DNA from: a bacterium
Lineage (GTDB): Bacteria; Vulcanimicrobiota; Xenobia; Xenobiales; JADMJV01
Assembly (NCBI GenBank): GCA_018780265.1
Contig: JADMJV010000068.1
Location: 124,001-188,000 of the forward strand
Reading direction: 5' to 3'
DNA length: 64,000 bases
Part shown: positions 8,301-17,406 of the stretch, piece by piece
Layout of the letters: each line of letters begins with the position of its first letter
Numbering within the stretch: the stretch's first letter is position 1
Notes under the pieces: model-generated
Seen by the model: the letters and a program-made list of their open reading frames with translations, nothing else
Database searches by the model: none
Told to the model about the DNA's origin: nothing
Translations under genes and position numbers: made by a program

Positions 8301-9365
8301 ATGCCTGATAAACGCGCGTTGATTACCGGGGTGACAGGCCAAGACGGTGCCTATCTGTCTAAACTGTTGCTGGAAAAGGGATACAAAGTCTATGGAGCTC
8401 ATCGGCCCACCGCTAGCCCCAATCTGTGGCGCCTCGATGAGCTGAAAATCCAAAATCAAATCGATTTCGTCCCACTGGACTTGTTAGAATTCAGCAACAT
8501 CCAGTTGTTGTTTGAAAAAATTCGGCCGACGGAAATATACAACTTAGCTGCCCAAAGCTTTGTCTCGAAGTCTTTCGCCCAACCACTCCACACCGGCGAT
8601 GTGGATGCCCTTGGTGTAGCCCGCCTATTGGAAGCGATGCGCACTACAATCCCAGAGGCTCGATTCTATCAAGCGTCCACTTCGGAAATGTTCGGTAAAG
8701 TGCTGGCCGTGCCGCAGAACGAGAATACTCCCTTTTACCCTCGCAGCCCTTATGCGGTGGCAAAACTCTATGCCCATTGGCTTACGATCAACTATCGAGA
8801 GAGCTATGGAATGTTTGCCTGCTCAGGAATCCTCTTCAACCACGAATCCCCATTGCGTGGAATTGAATTTGTCACCCGAAAAATTTGCTCAGGACTGGCT
8901 CGCTGGTCGCGCTCTCAGGGAGCGCCAGTGGCACTGGGCAACGTTAGCGCCCGGCGTGACTGGGGCTTTGCCGGAGATTACGTGAAGGGCATGTGGCTGA
9001 TGCTTCAACAGGCCTCAGCAGACGACTATGTCCTGGCCACAGGACAGACGCACTCCGTGCGAGAATTTGCGGAGGCCGCCGCCAGCACCATGGGCATTCA
9101 ATTAGAATGGCAAGGCTCAGAAGGCGCAGAGGTTGGAGCGATCGACTACAACACCGGCAAAAAAGTGATCGAAATTCACCCTTCAGAACTTCGCCCAGCA
9201 GATGTCGAATGCACCCAGGGCGATGCGAGTAAAGCGAGGATCAATCTGGGTTGGACGAGTGAGGTCGGTTTCGAGGAATTGGTTGCCATGATGGCCAGGG
9301 CTGAATTGACTCGGGCACACCAAGGTCCGCTGCGTCACGACCCAATTTTTACAGGACAAGGATGA
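8301..9365 (+). CDS. gmd: GDP-mannose 4,6-dehydratase (copy 2)
   Basis: This is a second GMD-type SDR enzyme of 354 residues, clearly diverged from the copy at 5002. It has ITGVTGQDGAYLSK at the NAD(P) site, STSEMFG, YxxxK as Y151/K155, FNHESPLRGIEFVTRK and RDWGFAGDYVKGMWLM. The ATG follows a strong TTGGAGGA ribosome-binding site. Between residues 260 and 300 it keeps the IEIHPSELRPADVE segment typical of bacterial GMDs, which the first copy lacks in this form; copy 2 may therefore be the canonical GMD and copy 1 a related 4,6-dehydratase or epimerase. This is inference from text similarity only. Confidence 0.93.
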   Translation: MPDKRALITGVTGQDGAYLSKLLLEKGYKVYGAHRPTASPNLWRLDELKIQNQIDFVPLDLLEFSNIQLLFEKIRPTEIYNLAAQSFVSKSFAQPLHTGDVDALGVARLLEAMRTTIPEARFYQASTSEMFGKVLAVPQNENTPFYPRSPYAVAKLYAHWLTINYRESYGMFACSGILFNHESPLRGIEFVTRKICSGLARWSRSQGAPVALGNVSARRDWGFAGDYVKGMWLMLQQASADDYVLATGQTHSVREFAEAAASTMGIQLEWQGSEGAEVGAIDYNTGKKVIEIHPSELRPADVECTQGDASKARINLGWTSEVGFEELVAMMARAELTRAHQGPLRHDPIFTGQG

Positions 9366-9417
9366 TGCCGATGAGTGCCTTTGAAAAAGCCCAGGGTGAG
9401 GTCGGAAAGATCGTTCT

Positions 9418-11934
9418 GTGGACACATTAGAGTCGGGAAAATTTCGCAACAGACCCGCTCCCCCCTCACCTGTCGTTTTTAACAGCGGATCGCGTGTGCC
9501 TGCCTGGCATTCACTGGGAGTCCTGCTGCTTCTTTTACTTGCGAGTGTGTCTATCTGGCTTGGTCCCGGCGTAACGCGGCCCTATCCTGGCTACACGGTT
9601 GCGCTGGGTGGGCTCTGCTGCTTGACCTCAGCTCTGGCTTTGTGGCGGCATCGCCCCAGTTCTCGAGCAATGTTCACGTATCAAGCGACTCTGGCCTTGG
9701 GTTTGTGGCTAGTTCTGGTCAGCCAGTTTAGCGTGGATAAATTCCGCAGCATGCAAACCCTGGCGTCCTGGTTGGCGGGGTTGGGAGTGTTCTTATTGGC
9801 AGCCATCAGCCCCAGTTCCCTGAATCTCTGGCTGGGACTGATTCTGGGGCTCGTACTGACGGCCAACATGGCTTCTCTGTATGGACTTATCACATCCACC
9901 GGGTTACTCTCATCTACCTTTTCCAACGCCGACACTTTCTGCGTGATACCACTCCTGGGTTTCTTTCTATCCATGATTCTGCTCCAGCATTCGACCAAAC
10001 GCCTTGTCCTGCTGGGCGGCCTGTCCCAAGTAGTTCTCGGCTTGGCGGTGATTCGCACTGGTTCCCGGGCCGGAATCTTGGGATTGGCGGTAGGCCTTGT
10101 AGTGTTTGTACTGGTCCAAACAAGGCAGGCTGACAAAAAACACACCCGCAAGGGTCTACAAAAAGCTTTAGGGCTTGTTCTTCTCATGGTTGTTATCGCC
10201 CTGATTACGGGATTCGCATCCGGGTTGGCCGGTAGAATCTCAGAGCTCAAACAAGGGCAGGATAACCAGGGCGTGAGTATGCGTGAAGACGTGCTCACGC
10301 ACGGCGTCAAGGCCAGTTTTTCCAATCCAGTGTTCGGCAGTGGTCCAGGCACCTTTTCTCTGATTTATCAGCAGTTTCGCCCACGAAATGTCTTGCCGGA
10401 CTATATCTATGTCAATGTCGCCCATAATGATTATGTGGAGTTGGCGGTTGAGATTGGGTGGCCAGGATTTTTCCTGATGTTCGTTTTCTTGGGTCTGATT
10501 GTATTGCGAGCCGTTCGGCTGATTCGCCACAACCTGGCGCCTTGGGAGGCCGGTTGTCTTTTGGGGGCCGTCTTTTCCGTGTTGGGGTTCGCCCTCTTCA
10601 ACTTCACCGTGAGCGTACCGTGCCTGGTCTTCTGGGAAATGCTCCTTCTGGGTCTGCTGCAAGGAATACCCATTGGACCAGGAGGGAAACCCGGTCAGTC
10701 ACCCAGCAAACTTGTGCTGGTGGCGCTGCTGGTCGTATCGGGTTGTTGGTGCATCTTTGTAGGGATAATTGCTGAGCGAGCCAACGGCAATGTGGTGGAG
10801 GCACAGCGTTTACTCGATGCTCTACGCTGGGAAGAAGCGCTGCCCATTTTAGATAGAGCGGTTGCGTTGCAACCGACCAACATGTCACACCTCCTGTCCA
10901 GGGGAAAATTAAAATCCCAACTAGAGAAGTTTCAGCACAAGGACTTGGCGGCCGAACAGGACCTTTTGGCGGCGGTGAATTTGAGCCCGAAGGACATCCG
11001 AGGCTTGCGATCCTTACTAAACTATTATCAATTTACCCGACAATATTCGAAAGCCGAGAAGATAAACCTGGATCTCCAGAAGGCAGCCCCCTATCTGGAG
11101 GGACTGGACAAGCAATTGTGCAAACTCCAACTGCTGCAAAACAAGTATGAAGACGCCGCCAGCACTTTGTATCACGGTTCCGTGACAGAGGAAGAAACCC
11201 AAAAAATGCTCCTGCCCATACTCTGCAGCCTCGAACAGACTCATCCAGGGCGGGCCGTCTCTTTGCTGGGTCAGTGGTCCGCTGGCGAAAAAGACACCCA
11301 CTACGCGGTGAGACTGGCTCGTCAGACCGCGCGGTCGTGCCTGGCGGACCAGAAGTCCCAGGCAGCGGACCGGCTGTTGAATTTTATTGTTGAGCAATAT
11401 CCTGCAGACTACGAGTCCCAATATCTGGCTAGCCTCGCCGCCACTCAACAGGGCGAGACCAAGCGGGCGGAGGAATTGCTCAATGACCTGCTCAGCCGCA
11501 AGCCAACCAAGCCAAAGGATCAAGCTTACTACGATCTGGCCCTGTCTCAGTGGGCCCTCCTACAACAGGACTTTGGCAAAGCGGGAATCACTCATAATCG
11601 TCTAGAGGCCCGCCTCAAGGAACGACCCAGGAGTGTCGCAATTGGCTTGCTACTCTCTGAGTCCTTTCTGCGTCAGAGAAAGGCAGAGTCAGCCGCTGAA
11701 CTCGTTTCGCGAGGTCTGGACTTAAAGCCTGACGAGCCACATTTGCTGGCACGAATGGGAACATGTATGCTCGCACAGGGCCTGCCGGACTTGGCGCAGG
11801 GATACTTCGAGCAGGCGCTTAAGCTTGAACCGAGTTTACAGGAGGCAAAGCTGGGCAAAACGAGAAAAAGCATCGCTTGGTCCAAGCAACCTAGGGACCT
11901 CCCACCCGACCTGGACTCGGCATTTTTTGACTGA
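9418..11934 (+). CDS. Wzy/O-antigen ligase-like protein with TPR tail
   Basis: This 838-residue polytopic membrane protein has about a dozen hydrophobic segments in the first 440 residues. The Wzy_C (O-antigen ligase/polymerase) region contains RTGSRAGILGL, the large periplasmic loop with FGSGPGTFSLIYQQF, and VAHNDYVELAVEIGWPGF, the characteristic HNxxxE..xGxxG block. Residues from about 455 on form repeated helix pairs (such as LDALRWEEALPILDRAVAL) that are TPR repeats, probably periplasmic. It likely polymerises repeat units or ligates glycan to an acceptor. The start is GTG 9418, 52 bp after gmd copy 2; a short frame at 9371 is not convincing. A second Wzy_C protein without TPRs is at 20918. 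Confidence 0.88.
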   Translation: MDTLESGKFRNRPAPPSPVVFNSGSRVPAWHSLGVLLLLLLASVSIWLGPGVTRPYPGYTVALGGLCCLTSALALWRHRPSSRAMFTYQATLALGLWLVLVSQFSVDKFRSMQTLASWLAGLGVFLLAAISPSSLNLWLGLILGLVLTANMASLYGLITSTGLLSSTFSNADTFCVIPLLGFFLSMILLQHSTKRLVLLGGLSQVVLGLAVIRTGSRAGILGLAVGLVVFVLVQTRQADKKHTRKGLQKALGLVLLMVVIALITGFASGLAGRISELKQGQDNQGVSMREDVLTHGVKASFSNPVFGSGPGTFSLIYQQFRPRNVLPDYIYVNVAHNDYVELAVEIGWPGFFLMFVFLGLIVLRAVRLIRHNLAPWEAGCLLGAVFSVLGFALFNFTVSVPCLVFWEMLLLGLLQGIPIGPGGKPGQSPSKLVLVALLVVSGCWCIFVGIIAERANGNVVEAQRLLDALRWEEALPILDRAVALQPTNMSHLLSRGKLKSQLEKFQHKDLAAEQDLLAAVNLSPKDIRGLRSLLNYYQFTRQYSKAEKINLDLQKAAPYLEGLDKQLCKLQLLQNKYEDAASTLYHGSVTEEETQKMLLPILCSLEQTHPGRAVSLLGQWSAGEKDTHYAVRLARQTARSCLADQKSQAADRLLNFIVEQYPADYESQYLASLAATQQGETKRAEELLNDLLSRKPTKPKDQAYYDLALSQWALLQQDFGKAGITHNRLEARLKERPRSVAIGLLLSESFLRQRKAESAAELVSRGLDLKPDEPHLLARMGTCMLAQGLPDLAQGYFEQALKLEPSLQEAKLGKTRKSIAWSKQPRDLPPDLDSAFFD

Positions 11935-11944
11935 TGGCAACAAT

Positions 11945-12892
11945 ATGAATCTGAACTCAAAGATTTTAGTCTTGGGCCACAATGGCCTCGTAGGCTCCGC
12001 AATTCTGAGGGCGCTCAAATCGAAAGGGTGTTCCCGCCTGCTGGTTGTGCCCCGGAGTGAAGCCGACTTAAGAGAGCAAGTCGAAATTCGCGCCTACTTT
12101 GGTAAACACAGACCCGAATACGTGTTTCTGGCCGCCGCCACGGTAGGCGGAATCATGGCTAACAGCACCCGGCCTGCCGACTTCATTTACGATAACACCC
12201 TGATTGCGGCCAACGTCTTAGACTGTTGCGTCCGATACCCTGTCCGGAAGATCTTAATGTTGGGCTCCACCTGTATTTACCCCAAATTGGCCCCCCAACC
12301 CATCAAGGAAGAGTCTCTTTTATCGGGTCCGCTCGAGCCTACCAACCAGTGGTATGCCATCGCCAAAATCGCTGGTATCAAGATTGCTCAGGCGTTTAGA
12401 ATCCAGCACGGACTGTGCGCCATCGCCGCCATGCCAACCAACCTTTACGGACCCAACGACAATTACGATCTCGCCAGTTCTCATGTCCTGCCGGCCTTGA
12501 TTCGGAAAATTCACGAGGCTAAGGTGACTGGCGCAGGCCGAGTCGAGATTTGGGGGACCGGCACTCCACGGCGAGAATTTCTGCATGTGGACGACTTGAC
12601 CCGAGCCTTGCTATTGCTCATGGAAACCTACGACGACGAAAACATTATCAATGTGGGTTGCGGCGAAGATGTGACCATCCTCGAATTGGCGAACATTGTC
12701 AAAGAGGTCATAGGTTATGCGGGCCAATTGTATTTCGACACGAGCAAACCTGATGGAACTCCGAAAAAGCAAACTGACTCAACCAGGATTTTTTCTCTAG
12801 GCTGGAAGCCTCAGATCGCTCTACCTCAAGGTATAAGAGAAGTCTATGAAGCGTATTGCGCGGCACATTTGCACGAGGCTTCAATCCCCTGA
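11945..12892 (+). CDS. fcl: GDP-L-fucose synthase
   Basis: It performs the epimerase-reductase step that turns GDP-4-keto-6-deoxymannose into GDP-L-fucose, completing the pathway begun by gmd. The protein is a 315-residue SDR: VLGHNGLVGSAILRAL at the NADP site, GSTCIYPKLAPQPIKE around the active-site serine/cysteine, and NQWYAIAKIAGIK giving Y137/K141 (Y136/K140 in E. coli). PTNLYGPNDNYD is a family hallmark. ATG 11945 gives the exact family start; upstream in-frame starts lie inside the preceding gene. The 3' end overlaps the convergent GT-C gene by 12 bases. Confidence 0.95.
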   Translation: MNLNSKILVLGHNGLVGSAILRALKSKGCSRLLVVPRSEADLREQVEIRAYFGKHRPEYVFLAAATVGGIMANSTRPADFIYDNTLIAANVLDCCVRYPVRKILMLGSTCIYPKLAPQPIKEESLLSGPLEPTNQWYAIAKIAGIKIAQAFRIQHGLCAIAAMPTNLYGPNDNYDLASSHVLPALIRKIHEAKVTGAGRVEIWGTGTPRREFLHVDDLTRALLLLMETYDDENIINVGCGEDVTILELANIVKEVIGYAGQLYFDTSKPDGTPKKQTDSTRIFSLGWKPQIALPQGIREVYEAYCAAHLHEASIP

Positions 12893-14659
12893 CCGCCGGG
12901 GGCCAAGTATCAAGATTCCGCCACGCGCTTCCAGAGGACGATAGCGTTGGGCTTTGGTCACATATTCATGGTATCGCAAATAGTCCGGTAATAGAATCTC
13001 TTTGGATGAATTGCGCGGGTCTGGATACAGGCCCAGCGCAAAATTGTAACCCGGAAAATCGGTTTGAAACTGAGTGTAGTTGCCCAGCAGAAAGGCCAAT
13101 CCCGGGACGTCGATGACCTCCCTTTTGGCGGAAGGTTCACCATTTGTGTGCTCAATCAGATCCCTGTACTTTTGGAAGTCCGACCGCTTCAGGTAGATCC
13201 TCCCTCTGACGGCATCCAATGCCCCATAATCCGTTGGGATGAGTCGTCGCATGGCTATCGTTTGCCTCAAATCCAGATAATAGGGAAGATTTGCAATCAC
13301 CAGACCCAGACCCACGGTTGCTAGACCCGATGCGATATAAGTCAACCGAAGAACGGGCCTTGCGTACCGTAGATGGAACAATAGAGGCAATGAAATTACC
13401 GCCAGCAGACGGGCATGAATATACGCCAAATCGTAGGAGGCTGCCAGACAAATGATGGCCGCCGACCTGAGTACAAAGTCAACTTCTGAATGAAGGGGTG
13501 TCCGGACCAGTTCAAATACGCAGGCAACTAAGGACCCGACTAATGCAATGCACAAAAGCGGGAGCACGACTTCAGACAATTCGCCATTCTGAACCCCTCG
13601 AATCATCAGCATCAGGGGAGGGCTGCCGAAGGAGAAGAAAAATAGCAAAAAACCCATAATCTGTGCGCTTCTCTGTATGGCCACAGAGACGGGACCCTGC
13701 CACTTGACCGCGGAGAAAAAGAGCAAGGCCAATATCATGCCCGATTGAACGTCGCGTGGAATCAATTGGACTCCGCTTGACCACAGACCTCGCACCCCTG
13801 AGGCTGACTTCGCTATCGACATGGGGTAAAACAGGACGTTGAGAAACATCCCTTCAAGGCTGGCGATACCGATTAAAAGGAGCAATCCGAGAAAAAAGCC
13901 CGTCGCAAATTCAACAGGTCCAAGCTTGCCCTCTGACTTTACTTCCTGGCTATGAAACCACACCCAGGCCCCCCCCAACACCAGAAGTAAAGCCGGATGT
14001 CTATGGCTGCCTGAAAGGATGAATAGCACGGCGAGCAACGGCATAAACCTCAGTGGCCTGGGGGTGCTCTTCAAAGCCATTGACCAGCACACCGTGACGC
14101 AGCCAAGTCCATACTGAGGTTTAGTGAAGCACAGTACAGCTGTGCAAAATCCAGTTAAGGCTGCCATATTTCGGCACCTTGCGTCTGGGCCATTCAGGGC
14201 CCCATTCAGCCCGAAAATCCATGCGCAAAGGAATGGCAGGCAGGTGAAATCTACGTAGGCTACATTGCCGGCCAATTGGGGCCCAAATACGCCCTGTAGA
14301 ACTGGGGGAACCAGGGCATAAGGAGAGCGCTTTCCAAAAAGTTGAATGCCTACAGCGAACAATAAAGACATACTGACGAAGTTGAGACACACGGCCGCCA
14401 GTCGCAAGTCCAGCAGTGTAAACGAATCACGTCCCAAGAGGGCTTTCATAATGATGAATTCCCAAGGCCCATAGGGGCTGTTGAAGCCTATGTAGGGAGA
14501 TTGCCCCTGAAGAAAGCACTCGATGTGCCGAGCGTAGACGCCTTCATCTCCATAGATAGACTCGATGTTTAGCGTGTAGGGCGCAATCAAAAGCCCGTTG
14601 GCAAACAACAGGGTGATGACGGTAGCTGCCACAGCGACCTGCATAGGAATCTTTGGCAC
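12881..14659 (-). CDS. GT-C/GT39-like membrane glycosyltransferase
   Basis: This 592-residue membrane protein has about 11-13 hydrophobic segments. Near residue 36 it has YGDEGVYARHIECFLQG then PYGPWEFIIM, the acidic-residue loop after the first helix that is characteristic of GT-C polyprenyl-phosphate-dependent glycosyltransferases (ArnT/PMT-like). I infer transfer of a sugar from a lipid carrier in the periplasm; a DPM1/GtrB-like enzyme at 30900 could supply such donors. The C-terminal soluble part is of unknown function. The gene begins 2 bp after the ABC transporter stop, so the minus-strand run 18809-12881 (wzz, methyltransferase, ABC, GT-C) looks like one operon. Confidence 0.7.
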   Translation of the reverse strand: MPKIPMQVAVAATVITLLFANGLLIAPYTLNIESIYGDEGVYARHIECFLQGQSPYIGFNSPYGPWEFIIMKALLGRDSFTLLDLRLAAVCLNFVSMSLLFAVGIQLFGKRSPYALVPPVLQGVFGPQLAGNVAYVDFTCLPFLCAWIFGLNGALNGPDARCRNMAALTGFCTAVLCFTKPQYGLGCVTVCWSMALKSTPRPLRFMPLLAVLFILSGSHRHPALLLVLGGAWVWFHSQEVKSEGKLGPVEFATGFFLGLLLLIGIASLEGMFLNVLFYPMSIAKSASGVRGLWSSGVQLIPRDVQSGMILALLFFSAVKWQGPVSVAIQRSAQIMGFLLFFFSFGSPPLMLMIRGVQNGELSEVVLPLLCIALVGSLVACVFELVRTPLHSEVDFVLRSAAIICLAASYDLAYIHARLLAVISLPLLFHLRYARPVLRLTYIASGLATVGLGLVIANLPYYLDLRQTIAMRRLIPTDYGALDAVRGRIYLKRSDFQKYRDLIEHTNGEPSAKREVIDVPGLAFLLGNYTQFQTDFPGYNFALGLYPDPRNSSKEILLPDYLRYHEYVTKAQRYRPLEARGGILILGPRRSGD

Positions 14660-14661
14660 GA

Positions 14662-16497
14662 TCAGCCTACGCTCACGCTCGTTGGCGCTCCCGTCTGCGG
14701 ATCTCCTTGATCTGCGTTTGAACCCTTGGCCATCTGACGAAAAACGTCACTGGTTTCAAGCAGTTCGTGATACGATCCTGAGTCTACGATTCTGCCTCCA
14801 GCCAACAGGTAGATGATATCGCAGTCCTGAATTGTGGAGAGCCGGTGAGCAACCATGATCAGCGTTTTCTGAGTCGCCAGCGATTGAATGGCCTCCATGA
14901 CTGAAGTCTCTGTCACACTATCAAGAGAACTGGTCGCTTCATCAAAAATCAAAACCTGAGGGTCCGCGTAGAGCGCACGGGCGATGCCAATTCTTTGGCG
15001 TTGGCCCCCGGATAGCCGCACGCCCCGCTCTCCAACCAGAGTCAGGTAGCCATCAGCCAGTTCCGCATTCACAAAGTCATCTAAGTTAGCCAGTTGAAGC
15101 GCACGTTTTACTGCCTGGATATTGATACTTTCGGGTGCAACCCCAAAAGCAACATTGGCGGCAATTGTGTCATCCAACAAGAAGATGTCCTGACTGACGT
15201 AGCCAACATTGGCCTGCCATCCACGCAAAGTGTTTCCATCCAGCGCCACATCGTCCACTTGCATGGAACCGGACTGTGGCTGATGCAGACCCAGTAGAAG
15301 ATCCATCAACGTGGTCTTTCCAGACCCCGTGGAGCCAACCAGGGCTATGCTGGTGTTGCGACGAATGACCAGGGAAATATCCTGAACAACAGGATTTCCG
15401 GCAGCAGCATAGCTGAAGGTCACGTTCTTCAGTTCGATCTGGCGGTCCAATTTTAGCGGAGCAGGCCGATGGAGGTGGCGAATTTCTGCCGCCAAGTGGG
15501 AGTGCTCCTCAACGATGTAGTCAAGAGAAGGCAAGTTACCGCGGATGCAGGCCAAGTAGCTGAAACCCTGCTGCAGTGCTGGCAGCAGACGATAGGCACC
15601 CACAGTGAAAACCGTGATCGTAGGCAAGACATCCGTCAGGTCCTCTCCTTGGGCAACCAGCGCCAACACGATGCAGATGACCCCACCAAACGCCAGAGTC
15701 TCGAGGAGAAAACGCGGTAGTTCGTTCAGAATACCCTGAGCGGCCTGAATGTCGGCAGCCGTTTTGGCAGACCGGCGATAGCGGTCTAGAAAGCTTTCCT
15801 CCCGCCCCAAGACCATGGTCGTCTTGATTCCCTGGAGCGCCTCGGCGGCAACCCGGTAGCGGTCGGCCTCCACTCGAATTCGGTCCTTGCCAAGACTACT
15901 CATGCGTCCTTTGGTTCTAGACCAAATTATGCCGTAGGCCAGACCCAAGGAGGTTGAAGTAAGCAGTGCCACCAAGGGATTCAGATAGACCAGACCGCCC
16001 ACGATCAGCCCGACGACCAACAGTCTTGAGAGCAGGCGTAGCAGCGGTAGAACGATGGCGAATGGGATAATGCCGACTTCAGAGAGTACATTGCGGCTGA
16101 GTGCGGCGGTGTTGCGCTGCAGAAACCACGAATATGGACTGGACAGGTACCTGGTAAGCAGGCCCTCGGACAGCGCCGCGTGTTCACGCCCAATCGACTT
16201 GAGACTAAACCACGTGGTGGCCGCGGCGACCAGATTCCCTAGCGCCAACGTTCCCAATACCCCGAGCCCCGCGGCGACAATAAAGACTCGGGGGGACGGC
16301 TGCCCGGAAAACACGTAAATCTGATGCAGCACCGTATGGGACTCCATCAATTCGGGCTTGGCAACCAACATCATGAAAGGCAAGATGGCGGCCACACCTG
16401 AAACCTCAAAGATGGCCGTCAATAGAAAAGCGGCTAGCATCCACGGCAGTTCCCGGCGCATCTGAGGGGTCAGTACCTGCAGCAATTTACTTAGCAT
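14662..16497 (-). CDS. ABC transporter, PglK/MsbA-type flippase
   Basis: This 611-residue half-transporter has an N-terminal ABC_membrane domain of six helices and a C-terminal ATPase. Visible ATPase motifs are Walker A GSTGSGKTT (K394), Q-loop region VGYVSQDIFLLDD, signature LSGGQRQRIGIAR, Walker B VLIFDEATSSLD and the switch MVAHRLSTI. The full transporter would be a homodimer in the inner membrane. The context suggests it flips undecaprenyl-PP-linked oligosaccharide, as PglK does; no Wzx (MOP) flippase is present in the window. It could alternatively be a lipid or peptide exporter. Confidence 0.87.
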   Translation of the reverse strand: MLSKLLQVLTPQMRRELPWMLAAFLLTAIFEVSGVAAILPFMMLVAKPELMESHTVLHQIYVFSGQPSPRVFIVAAGLGVLGTLALGNLVAAATTWFSLKSIGREHAALSEGLLTRYLSSPYSWFLQRNTAALSRNVLSEVGIIPFAIVLPLLRLLSRLLVVGLIVGGLVYLNPLVALLTSTSLGLAYGIIWSRTKGRMSSLGKDRIRVEADRYRVAAEALQGIKTTMVLGREESFLDRYRRSAKTAADIQAAQGILNELPRFLLETLAFGGVICIVLALVAQGEDLTDVLPTITVFTVGAYRLLPALQQGFSYLACIRGNLPSLDYIVEEHSHLAAEIRHLHRPAPLKLDRQIELKNVTFSYAAAGNPVVQDISLVIRRNTSIALVGSTGSGKTTLMDLLLGLHQPQSGSMQVDDVALDGNTLRGWQANVGYVSQDIFLLDDTIAANVAFGVAPESINIQAVKRALQLANLDDFVNAELADGYLTLVGERGVRLSGGQRQRIGIARALYADPQVLIFDEATSSLDSVTETSVMEAIQSLATQKTLIMVAHRLSTIQDCDIIYLLAGGRIVDSGSYHELLETSDVFRQMAKGSNADQGDPQTGAPTSVSVG

Positions 16498-16506
16498 TTA
16501 TCTGGG

Positions 16507-17406
16507 TTAGAATCCGGCCTTGGTTGCAAAAACACAACCTGCTTTGCGATTAACAACGCGAGAGGCAGCACGGTGAAGGAAAAAACCGACCCGTCTAACT
16601 AATTTGCGGAGGATGCCCATCAACCAGGGGGGTGCCATGCCAAATCGTTGGGTCAGTACCGTGGAAGGCGCCTCTGGCATAGGCAAAAAGCGAAGATCCT
16701 GAAATTCTAATTCGTTGAGCAAAAATTCCATCGAAGTCTGATTTACAAAGCTGACGTGCTCAGGAATACCCAAACTCTCGATGTTACGAATAACCGTCGG
16801 CGGCTTCCAGTCCGGGGGATGCAAATCGAACGGACCGGCAAACAATGCCCCGCCGCTCTTCAACGCGGCGTGAACGTAATTCAGGACCATACGCGGATCA
16901 CGAACATGAAAAAGGCCGTCGAACAGCGTAATGACATCAAAAGAGCCCGAAATGCACTCCGGCAGGTTCTCGGCATGCCCTACCTCAAGATTCAGCCCAA
17001 GATTCTCTCGACCAAACTTCACGGCGGTCTTGCTGACATCCAAGCCACAAGCGTCATAACCAGCCTTGGAGGCTGCTTCGACCAGAAAGCCCGGACCACA
17101 TCCAACATCCAACCAGCGCCCGCCTTGTAGCCTACATAGCTTTTGCATCCATTCGACCATAAACCCGGATCTGGCCCGGTATCCAGACGCTTGAGACAAA
17201 TACCCCTCGGGATTGCCCAGGCTTCCGGTGCCATCAAAGTAATCTTCTTCGTCGATCTGAGCCAGCAACTCAGGTGTTGGGCGAGGGCTGACACAGAGCA
17301 TCGAGCATCGTTGACAGAGACGCAGACCACACTCGCCCTGTCTCACTAGCTCGACGGTCCTGTCAAAGTGACGGGAGGCGCAACTATCGAGGGTTTCCAA
17401 AATCAT
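16507..17406 (-). CDS. SAM-dependent methyltransferase
   Basis: This is a class I SAM methyltransferase of 299 residues. The N-terminal block LRLCQRCSMLCVSPRP is a cysteine-rich segment seen in glycan-cluster methyltransferases. The SAM site is WLDVGCGPGFLVEAASKAG near residue 100, followed by acidic GLDVSKTAV and the motif IV region DVITLFDGLFHV. Its ATG overlaps the TGA of the upstream wzz gene as ATGA, so translation is coupled, and the ABC transporter follows 9 bp later. It probably methylates a sugar or the glycan end; the substrate is unknown. Confidence 0.85.
   Translation of the reverse strand: MILETLDSCASRHFDRTVELVRQGECGLRLCQRCSMLCVSPRPTPELLAQIDEEDYFDGTGSLGNPEGYLSQASGYRARSGFMVEWMQKLCRLQGGRWLDVGCGPGFLVEAASKAGYDACGLDVSKTAVKFGRENLGLNLEVGHAENLPECISGSFDVITLFDGLFHVRDPRMVLNYVHAALKSGGALFAGPFDLHPPDWKPPTVIRNIESLGIPEHVSFVNQTSMEFLLNELEFQDLRFLPMPEAPSTVLTQRFGMAPPWLMGILRKLVRRVGFFLHRAASRVVNRKAGCVFATKAGF

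Noticed and set aside
9681..10352. Minus-strand frame of 223 codons within the Wzy-TPR gene
   Set aside because: It lies opposite transmembrane coding sequence and shows no domain; typical shadow.
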